Source of the DNA: Planococcus chinensis
GTDB lineage: Bacteria; Bacillota; Bacilli; Bacillales_A; Planococcaceae
Length of the DNA: 64,000 nt
Assembly: GCF_020071995.1 (NCBI RefSeq)
Contig: NZ_JABWTK010000003.1
Location: 62,001 to 126,000, forward strand
Direction of reading: 5' to 3'
The translations under genes were made by a program, and so were the position numbers. The notes under the pieces are model-generated. The model ran no database searches, had not been told where the DNA came from, and saw only the letters and a program-made list of their open reading frames with translations. The stretch's first letter is position 1. Each line of letters opens with the position of its first letter. Of this stretch, positions 49,907 through 59,478 are shown in pieces.

Positions 49907-50677
49907 ATGACAAATTCTTTTTTTGATTTGAGTGGACGTACAGCGCTCGTTACTGGAGGAGGAAGCGGTTTAGGGAAAAATATTGCCGAAGTCTACGCAG
50001 AGTATGGAGCAAACATTGCCGTCTGTTCCCGCAAACTCACCAATTGCCAGGAAACTGCAGAAGATCTGGAGCGCAGATTCGGCATTAAAGCAAAAGCTTA
50101 CGAATGCGATGTCAGCAACGAACAACAAGTCGAGAAGACCGTTGCGGAAGTGCTTCAGGATTTCGGCGCCATCGATATTTTGGTCAATAACAGTGGAGCC
50201 ACTTGGGGCGAATTTGCTGAGAACATGCCGCTTGAAGCGTGGCAGAAAGTGATGAATGTCAATGTGACTGGAACCTTTCTCATGTCAAAAGCCGTTGGCA
50301 AGCACATGATTGGCAACGGCTACGGAAAAATCATCAACATCGGTTCGACTGCCGGCTTAAAGGCGGAATCTCCGGAAGTGTTGAATGCCATCGGCTACAG
50401 CACGAGCAAAGCTGCGGTCCACCATTTCACAAAAGATCTGGCTAGGAAGTGGGCTGGCCATGGCCTGTACGTGAATGCCATCGCCCCCGGCTTTTTTGAG
50501 ACAAAAATGACAAAACAGACAATCGCAAAGCATGCTGACAAAATCATCAGCAGAAATCCGATGAAAAAGCTGGGAGAACCGAAATCGCTTCAAGGCGTGG
50601 CGCTTTTTTTAGCAGGGGCAGCAAGCGACTACGTAACCGGCCAGATTATAGCAGTTGATGGAGGCAGTTCATTATAA
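49907..50677 (+). CDS. Short-chain dehydrogenase/reductase
   Basis: A classical SDR with the NAD(P) motif VTGGGSGLGKNIAEVYAEYG, the NNSGA segment, catalytic Ser-Tyr-Lys in INIGSTAG and GYSTSKAAVHH (Tyr near 162, Lys near 166) and the C-terminal VTGQIIAVDGG. It probably oxidises a hydroxyacyl-CoA or a related alcohol. ATG at 49907 has AAGGAG seven bases upstream; the preceding ATG codons at 49886, 49901 and 49904 are less favourable. First gene of the ten-kilobase catabolic operon. Confidence 0.85.
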   Translation: MTNSFFDLSGRTALVTGGGSGLGKNIAEVYAEYGANIAVCSRKLTNCQETAEDLERRFGIKAKAYECDVSNEQQVEKTVAEVLQDFGAIDILVNNSGATWGEFAENMPLEAWQKVMNVNVTGTFLMSKAVGKHMIGNGYGKIINIGSTAGLKAESPEVLNAIGYSTSKAAVHHFTKDLARKWAGHGLYVNAIAPGFFETKMTKQTIAKHADKIISRNPMKKLGEPKSLQGVALFLAGAASDYVTGQIIAVDGGSSL

Positions 50678-50699
50678 AGTTCGGTGAGGAGGGAAGGCG

Positions 50700-52283
50700 A
50701 TGGAAAGACCTTGGCTGCAATACGTAGTAGAAGGCAATCCAAAAGAAATAGAAATTCCGGAAATTTCATTAGTGGAGCTGCTTGGCGAATCGCTCCAGGC
50801 GTATCCGCACCATACAGCAGTAACTTTTTTCAACCAGACTTATACATACAAGGAACTGGAGAGCCACATCCAAAAAGCGGCCGGCATGCTGTGGGATAAA
50901 GGAATCCGAAAAGGCGACCGGGTAGCCATTATGCTGCCGAACTGCCCACAGTATCCGGTCAATTTCTACGGGGCACTTTCATGCGGAGCGACAGTCGTCC
51001 AATTAAATCCGATGTTTCAGCCGGCTGAACTGCTTCATATCTTGAAGGACTCAGAAACAAAAGCCTTGATCATCCTGGACCGCTTGTTGCCGCTCTTTCA
51101 AAACATCGCGGGAGAAACACCCGTAAAAGAAGTGATAGCGGTTGGCTTGGAACCTGATTTTACGGATGGAGAATCAGCGAAAGAAATGCCCCAGGTGAAA
51201 ATTGACCCTATAGATGATGTAGCGGTTCTCCAATATACAGGAGGAACGACGGGCCTTCCCAAAGGTGCCATGCTGACCCACTACAACATCGCAGCAAATA
51301 CGCTGCAAAGTGCGGCTACCGGATTGGTGAAAACGAGAAAAGGCGAAGAACGGGTACTGACGATTGCTCCGCTGTTCCATGTCTACGGCATGACGAGCGG
51401 CATGTGCGTGACTTTCCATAATGGCGGCAATCTGATCCTGGTGCCGAAATTCGATGTCGAACAAGTGGTGGCTTTGATCGAACAAACAAAACCAACAGCT
51501 TTTCCAGGCGTGCCGACGATGTACATCGCTTTGCTGGACTACTATAAAACCCGGCAGTTCGATCTGGGCTGCCTAACCACTTGTTCAAGCGGCTCGGCTC
51601 CGCTGCCGCTCGAAGTGCTTGAACAGTTCAATAAAGTCAGCGGCACCAAAGTGGCAGAAGGGTATGGGTTGTCGGAAGCATCTCCGGTCACGCACCGCAA
51701 CCCGATTTCAGGGCTTCAGAAAAATGGCAGCATCGGCATTCCCTTGCCGAATACGGATGCCCGCATCGTTGATATTGCAACGGGTGAGCAAACACTTGAA
51801 GCCGGCCAAGTCGGCGAATTGGTGATTAAAGGCCCGCAAGTCATGAAAGGCTATTGGAACAGGCCGGAAGAGACCAATCTCACAATACGGGAGGGCTGGC
51901 TGTTCACGGGAGACCTGGCAACAATGGACGAAGATGGCTTCTTTTATATTGTGGGCCGCAAGAAAGAAATGATTCTTGCCAGCGGCTTTAATGTGTACCC
52001 GATTGAAGTGGAGAATGTGATTTATCGCCACCCCGCTGTGCTGGAAACTGCGGTGTTCGGGATTCCGGACGAATACAGGGGAGAAACCGTACAGGCCATG
52101 GTGGTGCTGAAAGAAGGAGCGGAACTGACCGAACAGCAATTGATTGATTTTTGCCGAACGGAATTGGCGGCCTATAAGGTCCCTGCACATGTCCAGTTTG
52201 TTCAACACCTGCCAAAAACAGCGGTGGGCAAAATACTGAAACGTACGTTGCGAGAGCAATTCATCAACAATAAAGCCCAATAA
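50700..52283 (+). CDS. Long-chain-type acyl-CoA ligase (AMP-forming)
   Basis: A second ANL ligase, with the P-loop LQYTGGTTGLPKGAMLTHYN, the YGLSEASPVTH motif, a GDLATMDEDGFFYIVGRKKE hinge, and the terminal VGKILKRTLR lysine. LcfB-like. The substrate is unknown; it would activate the acid imported by the LivHMGF transporter encoded later in the run. Length (527) is normal. GAGGAGGGAAGG is just upstream of the ATG. Confidence 0.87.
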   Translation: MERPWLQYVVEGNPKEIEIPEISLVELLGESLQAYPHHTAVTFFNQTYTYKELESHIQKAAGMLWDKGIRKGDRVAIMLPNCPQYPVNFYGALSCGATVVQLNPMFQPAELLHILKDSETKALIILDRLLPLFQNIAGETPVKEVIAVGLEPDFTDGESAKEMPQVKIDPIDDVAVLQYTGGTTGLPKGAMLTHYNIAANTLQSAATGLVKTRKGEERVLTIAPLFHVYGMTSGMCVTFHNGGNLILVPKFDVEQVVALIEQTKPTAFPGVPTMYIALLDYYKTRQFDLGCLTTCSSGSAPLPLEVLEQFNKVSGTKVAEGYGLSEASPVTHRNPISGLQKNGSIGIPLPNTDARIVDIATGEQTLEAGQVGELVIKGPQVMKGYWNRPEETNLTIREGWLFTGDLATMDEDGFFYIVGRKKEMILASGFNVYPIEVENVIYRHPAVLETAVFGIPDEYRGETVQAMVVLKEGAELTEQQLIDFCRTELAAYKVPAHVQFVQHLPKTAVGKILKRTLREQFINNKAQ

Positions 52284-52303
52284 AAACGAATGGAGAGATG
52301 ACG

Positions 52304-53479
52304 ATGCATTTACGTTTAACGGAAGAACAGGAAATGGTCCGAAAAACAATCCGGAGATTTGTCGAGAAAGAATTGATTCCGCTGGAAAACGATGTGCTGA
52401 AAAATGAGCGGGAAGGTAAGCCTGGCATTTCAAAAGAAAAACTGAAGGAATTGCAGCAAAAAGCAAAAGAATTCGGTTTTTGGGGCATCAATACACCGGA
52501 AGAATATGGCGGAGCGGATATGGGACAGATGATGATGGCGCTGGTCCTGATGGAAGTATCGAAAACCTTCGTGCCGTTCACGTTCGGCGGTTCAGCTGAC
52601 AATATTCTCTACTATGGCAACGAAGAACAAAAGCAGAAATACTTGATTCCGACCATCAACGGAGATAAAAAATCGTGTTTTGCGATGACGGAGCCGGATG
52701 CGGGATCGGATACGCAGAACCTGAAAATGACGGCCGTCAAAGAAGGCAATGAATGGGTGCTGAACGGCGAGAAAACCTTTATTACCGGCGGGAACGAAGC
52801 GGATTTTGTAATGGTCATTGCGATTACAGACAAAGAACTGCATTCAAAAACCGGCCGCGAAGGCGTGACGTGCTTTATCGTCGACCGCGACATGGGCTGG
52901 AAATCCGAATACATCGATACGATGGGTGAATGGGGGCCAGCCGGGCTGGTGTTTGATAATGTTCGTGTTCCGGAAGAGAACATTCTCGGCGAAGTCAACG
53001 GCGGCTATAACCTGGGGCTTGAGTGGATCGGCTTTGCCCGATGGGTGGTAGGAGCGCGCGCTGTCGGCATGAGTGAACGGCTCCTGCAAATGGCGATTGA
53101 CTACTCGAAAGAACGCAAGACCTTCGGCAAACCGATTGCTGAGCGCCAAGCCATCCAATGGCCGATTGCCGATTCCGCGGTGGAAATCGAGGCAGCGAAA
53201 TGGCTGGTGCTGAATGCGGCATTTACACTCGACCAAGGAGAAGACAACCGCCATTTGGCATCGATGGCAAAATTGTACGGCGCCAATATGGGCAACCGCG
53301 TTGTTGACCGTGTCTTACAGATCCACGGCGGCATGGGGTACACAAGGGAATTGCCGATCGAACGCTGGTACCGTGAAGCCCGTCTATGGAGAATTTACGA
53401 CGGCACGGATGAAATTCAGCGCATGATCATTTCGCGCAACTTGTTAAAAGGGCATGTGAAGGTAGGCCAATTCATTTAA
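52304..53479 (+). CDS. Acyl-CoA dehydrogenase with Asp at the usual catalytic Glu position
   Basis: The FAD-dependent enzyme that introduces the first double bond in beta-oxidation. Motifs are CFAMTEPDAGSD, ITGGNEADFVMV and the C-terminal VLQIHGGMGYTRELPIERWYR. In the classic IYEGTxEIQ motif the base is Glu; here it reads IYDGTDEIQR (near residue 366), putting Asp there, as in some enzymes of alicyclic or branched acids. The 391-residue length is normal. ATG at 52304 fits GGAGAG better than the ATG at 52298. Confidence 0.85.
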   Translation: MHLRLTEEQEMVRKTIRRFVEKELIPLENDVLKNEREGKPGISKEKLKELQQKAKEFGFWGINTPEEYGGADMGQMMMALVLMEVSKTFVPFTFGGSADNILYYGNEEQKQKYLIPTINGDKKSCFAMTEPDAGSDTQNLKMTAVKEGNEWVLNGEKTFITGGNEADFVMVIAITDKELHSKTGREGVTCFIVDRDMGWKSEYIDTMGEWGPAGLVFDNVRVPEENILGEVNGGYNLGLEWIGFARWVVGARAVGMSERLLQMAIDYSKERKTFGKPIAERQAIQWPIADSAVEIEAAKWLVLNAAFTLDQGEDNRHLASMAKLYGANMGNRVVDRVLQIHGGMGYTRELPIERWYREARLWRIYDGTDEIQRMIISRNLLKGHVKVGQFI

Positions 53480-53507
53480 ATCCACGGACTGAAAGGAAGT
53501 TATGGAG

Positions 53508-54272
53508 ATGAAAAACACATTTGAAGGAAGAACGGCATTTGTAACCGGAGGCAGCCGGGGAATCGGCAAAGAGATTGCGGAGCGCTTTGCAAGTGAAGGT
53601 GCAAACGTCGCCATCATTGACGTCAATGAAGAAGCGCTGAATGAAACGGCCGCGGAATTTTCGGGGAAAGGCTATTCCGTCTATACGAAAAATGCCAGTG
53701 TGACCGATAAAGAACAAATCGAAGAAGCGATGAAAGGCGTGTTTGAGCAATTCGGTTCGGTGGACATCCTGGTCAATAACGCCGGCGTGATCCGGGACAA
53801 TATGCTGTTTAAAATGACCGATGAAGATTGGCTGACGGTGATGGATGTCCATTTAAAAGGGGCATTTTATGCCACACGCGCCGCTCAGGCATATATGACC
53901 CAGAACAAATATGGCCGCATCATCAACATTTCGTCCACCTCTGCGCTGGGGAACCGGGGCCAGGCGAATTACGCCACTGCCAAGTCCGGCCTCCAAGGGT
54001 TTACGAAGACATTGGCGATTGAGCTGGGCAAGTTTGGCATTACTGCAAACTCCGTAGCGCCAGGGTTTATTGAAACGGATATGACGAAAGCGACGGCTGA
54101 ACGGATTGGCATTCCGTTTGACGATTTGATCCAGGCAAGCGTCTCGAACATTCCGGTCAACCGGAGCGGAAAGCCGGAAGACATTGCCAATGCAGTGGCA
54201 TTTTTCGCTGATGAACGCTCATCGTTTGTCAGCGGGCAAGTACTGTATGTGGCAGGCGGTCCGAAAAACTGA
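53508..54272 (+). CDS. FabG-like 3-hydroxyacyl-CoA/ACP dehydrogenase (SDR)
   Basis: An SDR of about 254 residues with VTGGSRGIGKEIAERFASEG, NNAGVIRD, Ser in NISSTSALG and Tyr-Lys in NYATAKSGLQGF, ending VSGQVLYVAGG. In this run it is a candidate for the 3-hydroxyacyl-CoA oxidation step. A second SDR opens the operon. ATG at 53508 has AAGGAAG eight bases upstream, compared with two for 53502. Confidence 0.86.
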   Translation: MKNTFEGRTAFVTGGSRGIGKEIAERFASEGANVAIIDVNEEALNETAAEFSGKGYSVYTKNASVTDKEQIEEAMKGVFEQFGSVDILVNNAGVIRDNMLFKMTDEDWLTVMDVHLKGAFYATRAAQAYMTQNKYGRIINISSTSALGNRGQANYATAKSGLQGFTKTLAIELGKFGITANSVAPGFIETDMTKATAERIGIPFDDLIQASVSNIPVNRSGKPEDIANAVAFFADERSSFVSGQVLYVAGGPKN

Positions 54273-54289
54273 TGAAAGGGGCAGAAACT

Positions 54290-54739
54290 ATGTTGAAAGA
54301 AAGCATTGGGAAACGTTCGGAGAAAGTGAAAAATACGATTGAACGGGGCGCAGTCCGGAAATTTGCAGAAGCAATCGGCGATCCGTCGCCGCTGTTTCTG
54401 GATGAACAGGCCGGGAAAGAGTCGAAATACGGGAGAAATATCGCACCGGCGACATTTCCGGTGACATTCGATGCCGGCAGCATCCCCGATTTGAAACTGC
54501 CTTCGCAAGGATTGATCCACGGCGAGCAAATTTACCATTACAACCGGCCGCTGTTTGTAGGCGAAGACATTTATTGCTGGATGGAAGTCAAAGACTATTA
54601 CGAGAAAAGCGGCAATTTCGGCGATATGGGCTTTTTGGTCATCACCAAATACGGAGAAGATGCAGAAGGCGCTTTGCTGTTTACAGAAGAACGCATCGTC
54701 ATCATCAACGAAGCGGCGAGAAAGGGGATGCCGGTATGA
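54290..54739 (+). CDS. FAS1-like dehydratase domain (MaoC N-terminal type) protein
   Basis: A 149-residue hotdog protein resembling the N-terminal half of two-domain MaoC hydratases: a GAVRKFAEAIGDPSPLFLDE helix, YGRNIAPATFPVTF, LIHGEQIYHYNRPLFVGE. The catalytic Asp/His hydratase motif is not obvious in it. Its ATG overlap partner, the next gene, carries the classical motif, so the two likely form a heterodimer. AAAGGGG is eight bases before the ATG. Confidence 0.8.
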   Translation: MLKESIGKRSEKVKNTIERGAVRKFAEAIGDPSPLFLDEQAGKESKYGRNIAPATFPVTFDAGSIPDLKLPSQGLIHGEQIYHYNRPLFVGEDIYCWMEVKDYYEKSGNFGDMGFLVITKYGEDAEGALLFTEERIVIINEAARKGMPV

Positions 54740-55134
54740 AGCAGCTGAAAGATCTTCAATTGGGAGAATCCCTCTCAGAGATGGAACTGGCGCCGGTTGA
54801 GCGCCTGGATTTGATCAAATATGCAGGTGCTTCCGGCGATTTTAATCCGATTCATACGATTGATGCGGAAGCTGAAAAAGCAGGGCTTCCAGGAATCATC
54901 GCCCACGGCATGTGGACGATGGGCAATCTATCCAAGCTGTTTACGCCTTACTTAAGTGAAGGATTTATCCAGGACTATTCAATCCGTTTTAGAGGCATGG
55001 TATTTATTGGCGACGTCATTACATTAAAAGCGGCCGTTTCGGAAAAGCAGCAGGAATACACGAAGTTCACAGTACAAGCCGTCAATCAGCAAGGCAAGGA
55101 TGTACTAAAAGGCGATGTCGTTTTTTCGTTTTGA
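54736..55134 (+). CDS. MaoC-like enoyl-CoA hydratase
   Basis: A 132-residue hotdog protein with the hydratase-2 motif YAGASGDFNPIHTIDAEAEK (catalytic Asp and His) followed by GLPGIIAHGMWTMG. It likely hydrates enoyl-CoA in the (R) configuration, together with the preceding FAS1-like subunit, whose stop it overlaps by four bases (ATGA). Split MaoC pairs occur in steroid and fatty acid metabolism of other bacteria. Confidence 0.82.
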   Translation: MKQLKDLQLGESLSEMELAPVERLDLIKYAGASGDFNPIHTIDAEAEKAGLPGIIAHGMWTMGNLSKLFTPYLSEGFIQDYSIRFRGMVFIGDVITLKAAVSEKQQEYTKFTVQAVNQQGKDVLKGDVVFSF

Positions 55135-55168
55135 ATGAGAAAGAGTGAAAAAAGAGGAGGAGAATGGA

Positions 55169-56347
55169 TTGGCGAATAATCGGGACGCAGTTATTGTATC
55201 AGCAGTTCGTACGGCGATTGGCAGGCAAGGAGGGGCACTTGCTTCGGTTCCTGCGCATGTCTTTGGTGCAGAGGCAGTCAAAGAGGCTTTGAACCGCGCT
55301 GGCATCAGTTCGGAAGAAGTGGATGACGTCATTATGGGCAATGTCTTGAGCGGCGGCGGAAATATTGCGCGGCTCACGGCGCTTCAGACAGGGATGGGCG
55401 ACCATTTAGCCGGTCTGACGGTCGACCGCCAATGCGGATCGGGCATCAATGCGGTAAATCTGGCAGCGCAAGCCATTTGGTCCGGGGACGGCGATGTGTA
55501 CATAGCTGGCGGAGTGGAAAGCATGAGCCAAGCGCCTTATTTGATGGCGCGTCCAGAAAAACCGTTCAGCCCGGCTCCGCCGAAATTCCGGAAATCCCAA
55601 TTGTCACCAAAAGAAATCGGCGACCCGCCTATGGGCATTACAGCAGAAAATCTGGTGGAAAAATACGGCATCAGCCGCGAGGAACAGGATGACTTTGCAC
55701 TTCAAAGCCAGCTGCGGACAGCGCGCGCTATGGAAGAAGGGCGTTTTGACGAACAGATTGTGCCGATCACCATTCCGGTGCGCAAAGGGGAACCGGTGGT
55801 TTTTGATAAAGACGAACATCCGCGTCCGCAGACAACGAAAGAAGCACTGGCAAAATTGCCGCCGGCATTTCTGGAAGGCGGCACGGTGACAGCTGGCAGT
55901 AGTTCCGGATTGAACGATGCGGCTTCAGCAGCGGTGCTGATGTCGAGGGAAAAGGCAGAAGAACTGGGGCTTGCTCCTTTGGCGGTTGTGCGCGCGCACG
56001 CCGTAGCCGGAGTGGATCCGAATATCATGGGCATCGGTCCGGTGCCGGCAACCCGTAAAGTTCTCGAAAAAGCCGGCCTTTCTTTGGAGGACATGGACAT
56101 AATCGAAATCAACGAAGCCTTTGCTGCACAAGTTCTGGCTTGCGATAAAGAATTGAAAATGGACCTTGATAAAGTCAATGTCAACGGCGGTGCGATTGCA
56201 TTAGGCCATCCGCTCGGAGCAACAGGAGCAATCCTGCTGACGAAAGCGGTCTACGAATTAAAACGTTCAGAGGGCAAATACGCACTGATCACTGCCTGTA
56301 TCGGCGGAGGACAGGGAATCGCAACAATCATCGAACGGGAAGGGTGA
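55169..56347 (+). CDS. Thiolase (acetyl-CoA acyltransferase)
   Basis: A 392-residue thiolase, which cleaves a 3-ketoacyl-CoA with CoA to give acetyl-CoA and a shorter acyl-CoA. The nucleophile Cys lies in [10 protein letters not shown] (near residue 89), then [16 protein letters not shown] (His) and [12 protein letters not shown] (second Cys). TTG at 55169 is chosen because GAGGAGGAG is six to seven bases upstream; the GTG at 55145 precedes that site. Confidence 0.9.
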   Translation: MANNRDAVIVSAVRTAIGRQGGALASVPAHVFGAEAVKEALNRAGISSEEVDDVIMGNVLSGGGNIARLTALQTGMGDHLAGLTVDRQCGSGINAVNLAAQAIWSGDGDVYIAGGVESMSQAPYLMARPEKPFSPAPPKFRKSQLSPKEIGDPPMGITAENLVEKYGISREEQDDFALQSQLRTARAMEEGRFDEQIVPITIPVRKGEPVVFDKDEHPRPQTTKEALAKLPPAFLEGGTVTAGSSSGLNDAASAAVLMSREKAEELGLAPLAVVRAHAVAGVDPNIMGIGPVPATRKVLEKAGLSLEDMDIIEINEAFAAQVLACDKELKMDLDKVNVNGGAIALGHPLGATGAILLTKAVYELKRSEGKYALITACIGGGQGIATIIEREG

Positions 56348-56353
56348 GCTAGG

Positions 56354-56770
56354 GTGAAGGAAAAACCGGAGATCAACGTTTACGTCAGATTTTGCGAAAC
56401 CGATGCCGGAGGGCATGTCAGCAATACCAGTTATTTTTTCTATATGGAAGAAGCGCGGTCAAAATTCTTCCGGGAAATCGGTTATACCGGAACCCAAAAA
56501 CGCGGGAACATCGATTTTATCATCGCTTCGACTGCCTGTGATTTTTTAGCCCAGGCTTATGCCGGCCAAACGCTCCTTGTTAAAACGACAGTTGAACAGA
56601 TCGGCTCGAAAAGCTTTAAGCTGGTGCACGAATTAACGGAATCGGAAACCGGGGCACGCATCGCTTCAGGAAGTGCGGTTATTGTCTGCTTCGACTATGC
56701 ACAGCAGCAGACGGAGCTCATACCTGCTGGTTTGCGGGAGGCATTGGAAGAATTCCTCGTCCCTGTGTAA
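56354..56770 (+). CDS. 4HBT-type acyl-CoA thioesterase
   Basis: A single hotdog thioesterase of the 4-hydroxybenzoyl-CoA/YbgC type, with VRFCETDAGGHVSNTSYFFYMEEAR containing the catalytic Asp in CETDAGGH. It may release accumulating acyl-CoA or rescue CoA. The start is GTG at 56354; AGGGTGAG lies upstream. It closes the enzyme section before the transporter genes. Confidence 0.82.
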   Translation: MKEKPEINVYVRFCETDAGGHVSNTSYFFYMEEARSKFFREIGYTGTQKRGNIDFIIASTACDFLAQAYAGQTLLVKTTVEQIGSKSFKLVHELTESETGARIASGSAVIVCFDYAQQQTELIPAGLREALEEFLVPV

Positions 56771-56811
56771 AGGTTTAATGGAATAACAAGCTTAGGAAAA
56801 GGAGGGATCTT

Positions 56812-57675
56812 ATGGAGTTGTTTTTGCAGCAGGTGTTCAACGGATTGACTCTTGGAAGCGTTTACACGCTGGTGGCAATAGGCCTGACCTTGGTCTTTGG
56901 AATCCTGCACATCCCAAACTTCGCACACGGCGCCTTGTATTTGATTGGGGGCTACGTCACGCTCGTCGTCATGCAAAGCACCGGTGTCCATTATTTTATT
57001 GCCATACTGGCATCCATTCTGGTAGTGGCTGCCCTCGGCGTTTTAATGGAGCGCCTCGTATTCAACCCGCTCCGTAATTCGCCGCCCATCCATGACAAAA
57101 TAGCGGCAATCGGATTGGTGCTGTTTTTTGAAGCACTGGTCCAGCTCATATGGGGAACCGAATACCAGCGGATGATGACGCCTTTTGACAATAATATTTC
57201 CATAGCCGGCATTTCCATGACCAGCCAGCGCATTCTGGTCATCGTGGTTGCGGTGGTCACTGTATTTTTGCTGACGCTGTTTCTGAAGAAAACAATGATC
57301 GGCGCATCCATCATGGCGATGGCGCAAAACCGGGAAGGCGCATTCCTTGTCGGCATCAATGCCAATGCAGTGGCGATGATGACATTTGCAATATCCGGCG
57401 CCCTTGCTGCAATTGCAGCTTCTCTGGCTTCTCCGATCAATCTGGTTTTCCCGGCGATGGGCCACCTTGTCATTCTGAAAGCTTTCGTGGTCGTGATTAT
57501 CGGCGGCATGGGCAGCATACCCGGCGCCATTGTGGCGGGACTTCTCCTGGGCATGACCGAAAGCATGGGGGCCACTTACATTTCCAACGATTACAAAGAC
57601 ATGATCGCTTTTCTGCTGCTGATTGTCATTATGACGGTCCGGCCAAAAGGGCTGTTTGCGAAAGGGGTGTATTAA
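56812..57675 (+). CDS. livH: Branched-chain-type ABC permease (LivH)
   Basis: A LivH permease of about eight hydrophobic segments, with FNGLTLGSVYTLVAIGLTLVFGILHIPNFAHGALYLIGGY near the N-terminus (given here in part) and the conserved GMGSIPGAIVAGLLLGMTE toward the C-terminus, plus an EAA-like loop AMAQNREGAFLVGIN. Forms the channel with LivM. AAAAGGAGGGATC precedes the ATG. Family members import amino acids, ureas or aromatic and aliphatic acids. Confidence 0.9.
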   Translation: MELFLQQVFNGLTLGSVYTLVAIGLTLVFGILHIPNFAHGALYLIGGYVTLVVMQSTGVHYFIAILASILVVAALGVLMERLVFNPLRNSPPIHDKIAAIGLVLFFEALVQLIWGTEYQRMMTPFDNNISIAGISMTSQRILVIVVAVVTVFLLTLFLKKTMIGASIMAMAQNREGAFLVGINANAVAMMTFAISGALAAIAASLASPINLVFPAMGHLVILKAFVVVIIGGMGSIPGAIVAGLLLGMTESMGATYISNDYKDMIAFLLLIVIMTVRPKGLFAKGVY

Positions 57676-58686
57676 ATGGGAAAGATTTTAAATCAGCGAA
57701 CCGTTATTGCCGTCCTGGTGATTTTTGCTTTAGTCTTCCCATTGATCTACGCGGATAACCGCTATGTTCTGCACGTCATGACCATCGGATTCATTTTCGC
57801 AATCAGCGTATACGGCATGAACCTGATTGCCGGATTTACAGGCCAATTGTCGCTTGCGCATGCCGGTTTTTTTGCCATCGGCGCGTATACGCTCGGCATC
57901 CTGACCACCCGCAACGAAATGAACTTCTGGCTCGCATTGTTGCTTGCGGTGCTGCTGACCAGTGCGGCCGGATTGGTGCTCGGTCTTATTGCCTTGCGGA
58001 CTAAAGAGCATTTCTTCGCTATCTACACCTTAATCGTCGGCTATTTGATTTACTTGCTGATTGATAAATGGGACGGACTAACCGGCGGCGTGAGGGGATT
58101 GATCGGCATCCCGATTCCCGACCCGATCGGCCCGTTGACGTTTGAATCGGCGACTTCGATGTATTATCTCGTGCTGGCGTTTTTGCTGCTGTCGATTTTC
58201 ATTTCGGTGCGGATTGTCCGCTCACTTACCGGCCGGACGTATATCGCCATCCGCAATAGCGAGGAACTGGCCCAGACGCTCGGCATCAATACCCGCGTCA
58301 ATAAGCTCGTATCGTTCGTCATTTCGGTTGCTTATGCCGGTCTGGCTGGAGCTCTTTACGCTTCATTGACCCGTTTTATCGGTCCCGATGTAGCCAGCAC
58401 CAATATGGTTTTCAACTTCTTAATGTACTTGATAGTTGGAGGAATCGGTACGCTGTCCGGTCCGCTCGTAGGAACGATGCTGTTTATCTGGCTTGAGCAG
58501 TTTCTCCGGAGCTACCAGGAATACCACCTGCTGATTTTCGGTCCGATCCTGGTGCTGATGGTTATTTTCTTCCCGACTGGAATTGTTGGTGGTTTTTACA
58601 AGATCAAAGCCAAGTTGCAGCATAAAAAACTGCCGAAAGAAAGCAAATACTTTAATCCGGTTCCAGAGAAATCCGCTGAAAAATAA
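57676..58686 (+). CDS. livM: Branched-chain-type ABC permease (LivM)
   Basis: The second permease, with AISVYGMNLIAGFTGQLSLAHAGFFAIGAYTLGIL and GRTYIAIRNSEELAQTLGIN loops typical of LivM. It starts one base after the livH stop, with AAAGGGG inside the livH end, so translation is coupled. The C-terminal tail is Lys-rich (KIKAKLQHKKLPKES). Confidence 0.9.
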   Translation: MGKILNQRTVIAVLVIFALVFPLIYADNRYVLHVMTIGFIFAISVYGMNLIAGFTGQLSLAHAGFFAIGAYTLGILTTRNEMNFWLALLLAVLLTSAAGLVLGLIALRTKEHFFAIYTLIVGYLIYLLIDKWDGLTGGVRGLIGIPIPDPIGPLTFESATSMYYLVLAFLLLSIFISVRIVRSLTGRTYIAIRNSEELAQTLGINTRVNKLVSFVISVAYAGLAGALYASLTRFIGPDVASTNMVFNFLMYLIVGGIGTLSGPLVGTMLFIWLEQFLRSYQEYHLLIFGPILVLMVIFFPTGIVGGFYKIKAKLQHKKLPKESKYFNPVPEKSAEK

Positions 58687-58701
58687 GAGGGGGAATTTCA
58701 G

Positions 58702-59478
58702 GTGGCATTTATTGAAGTAAAAGGAATCACCAAAAAGTTCGGTGGATTGACGGCGGTGGACAACGTGGATTTTGAAATTGAACAAGGCAAAATTACGGCA
58801 ATCATCGGTCCGAACGGTGCAGGGAAATCGACTTTTTTCAATCTGATCAACGGCTTTCATAAGCCGACATCCGGCAGTGTTTTTTTCGAAGGCCGCGACA
58901 TCACCAAACTGCCGGTCCATCAAGGAGCGCGGCTCGGGATTGCGCGGACGTTCCAAACGACTCATTTATTTGAACAGTCCACAGTGATCGACAACGTGAT
59001 TGTCGGGCATAGGCTGCGGACCAAATCGAAGCTGTTTGATGCCATTTTCCGGACAAAGCGCGAAAAGCAGGAAGAGCATAACGCATATCAAAAAGCGATG
59101 GAGTCGCTGGAATTTGTCGGCATGGAAAAAATAGCGCAAGTACCGGTTTCGACCATTACCCAGGAAGAAAAAAAGCGGTTGGCCATTGCGCTGGCATTGG
59201 CAACTGACCCAAAAGTCATGTTTCTTGATGAACCGGCAGCGGGCATCAACCCGGACGAAACAGAAGGGCTCGCCCAACTGATGAAAAAGCTGGCAGCCAG
59301 CGGGATTACCATCTGCACAATCGAGCACAAGATGCAGATGATTATGGGCATGGCAGACAAAATCATGGTGTTGAACCAAGGAGCAAAAATTGCGGAGGGC
59401 ACACCGAATGAAATCAAGAACAATCCGGTGGTCATCGAAGCCTATTTAGGGGGTGAGCCGATTGCTGAAGCTAACTGA
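58702..59478 (+). CDS. livG: Branched-chain-type ABC ATPase (LivG)
   Basis: One of the two ATPases of the importer. Walker A GPNGAGKSTF, followed by the ARTFQTTHLFEQSTVIDNV segment typical of LivG, and Walker B VMFLDEPAAGINPDE. The signature region reads ITQEEKKRLAIALALA instead of LSGGQQ, a modest departure from the canonical C motif. GTG at 58702 has AGAGGGGG eight bases upstream. Confidence 0.88.
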   Translation: MAFIEVKGITKKFGGLTAVDNVDFEIEQGKITAIIGPNGAGKSTFFNLINGFHKPTSGSVFFEGRDITKLPVHQGARLGIARTFQTTHLFEQSTVIDNVIVGHRLRTKSKLFDAIFRTKREKQEEHNAYQKAMESLEFVGMEKIAQVPVSTITQEEKKRLAIALALATDPKVMFLDEPAAGINPDETEGLAQLMKKLAASGITICTIEHKMQMIMGMADKIMVLNQGAKIAEGTPNEIKNNPVVIEAYLGGEPIAEAN

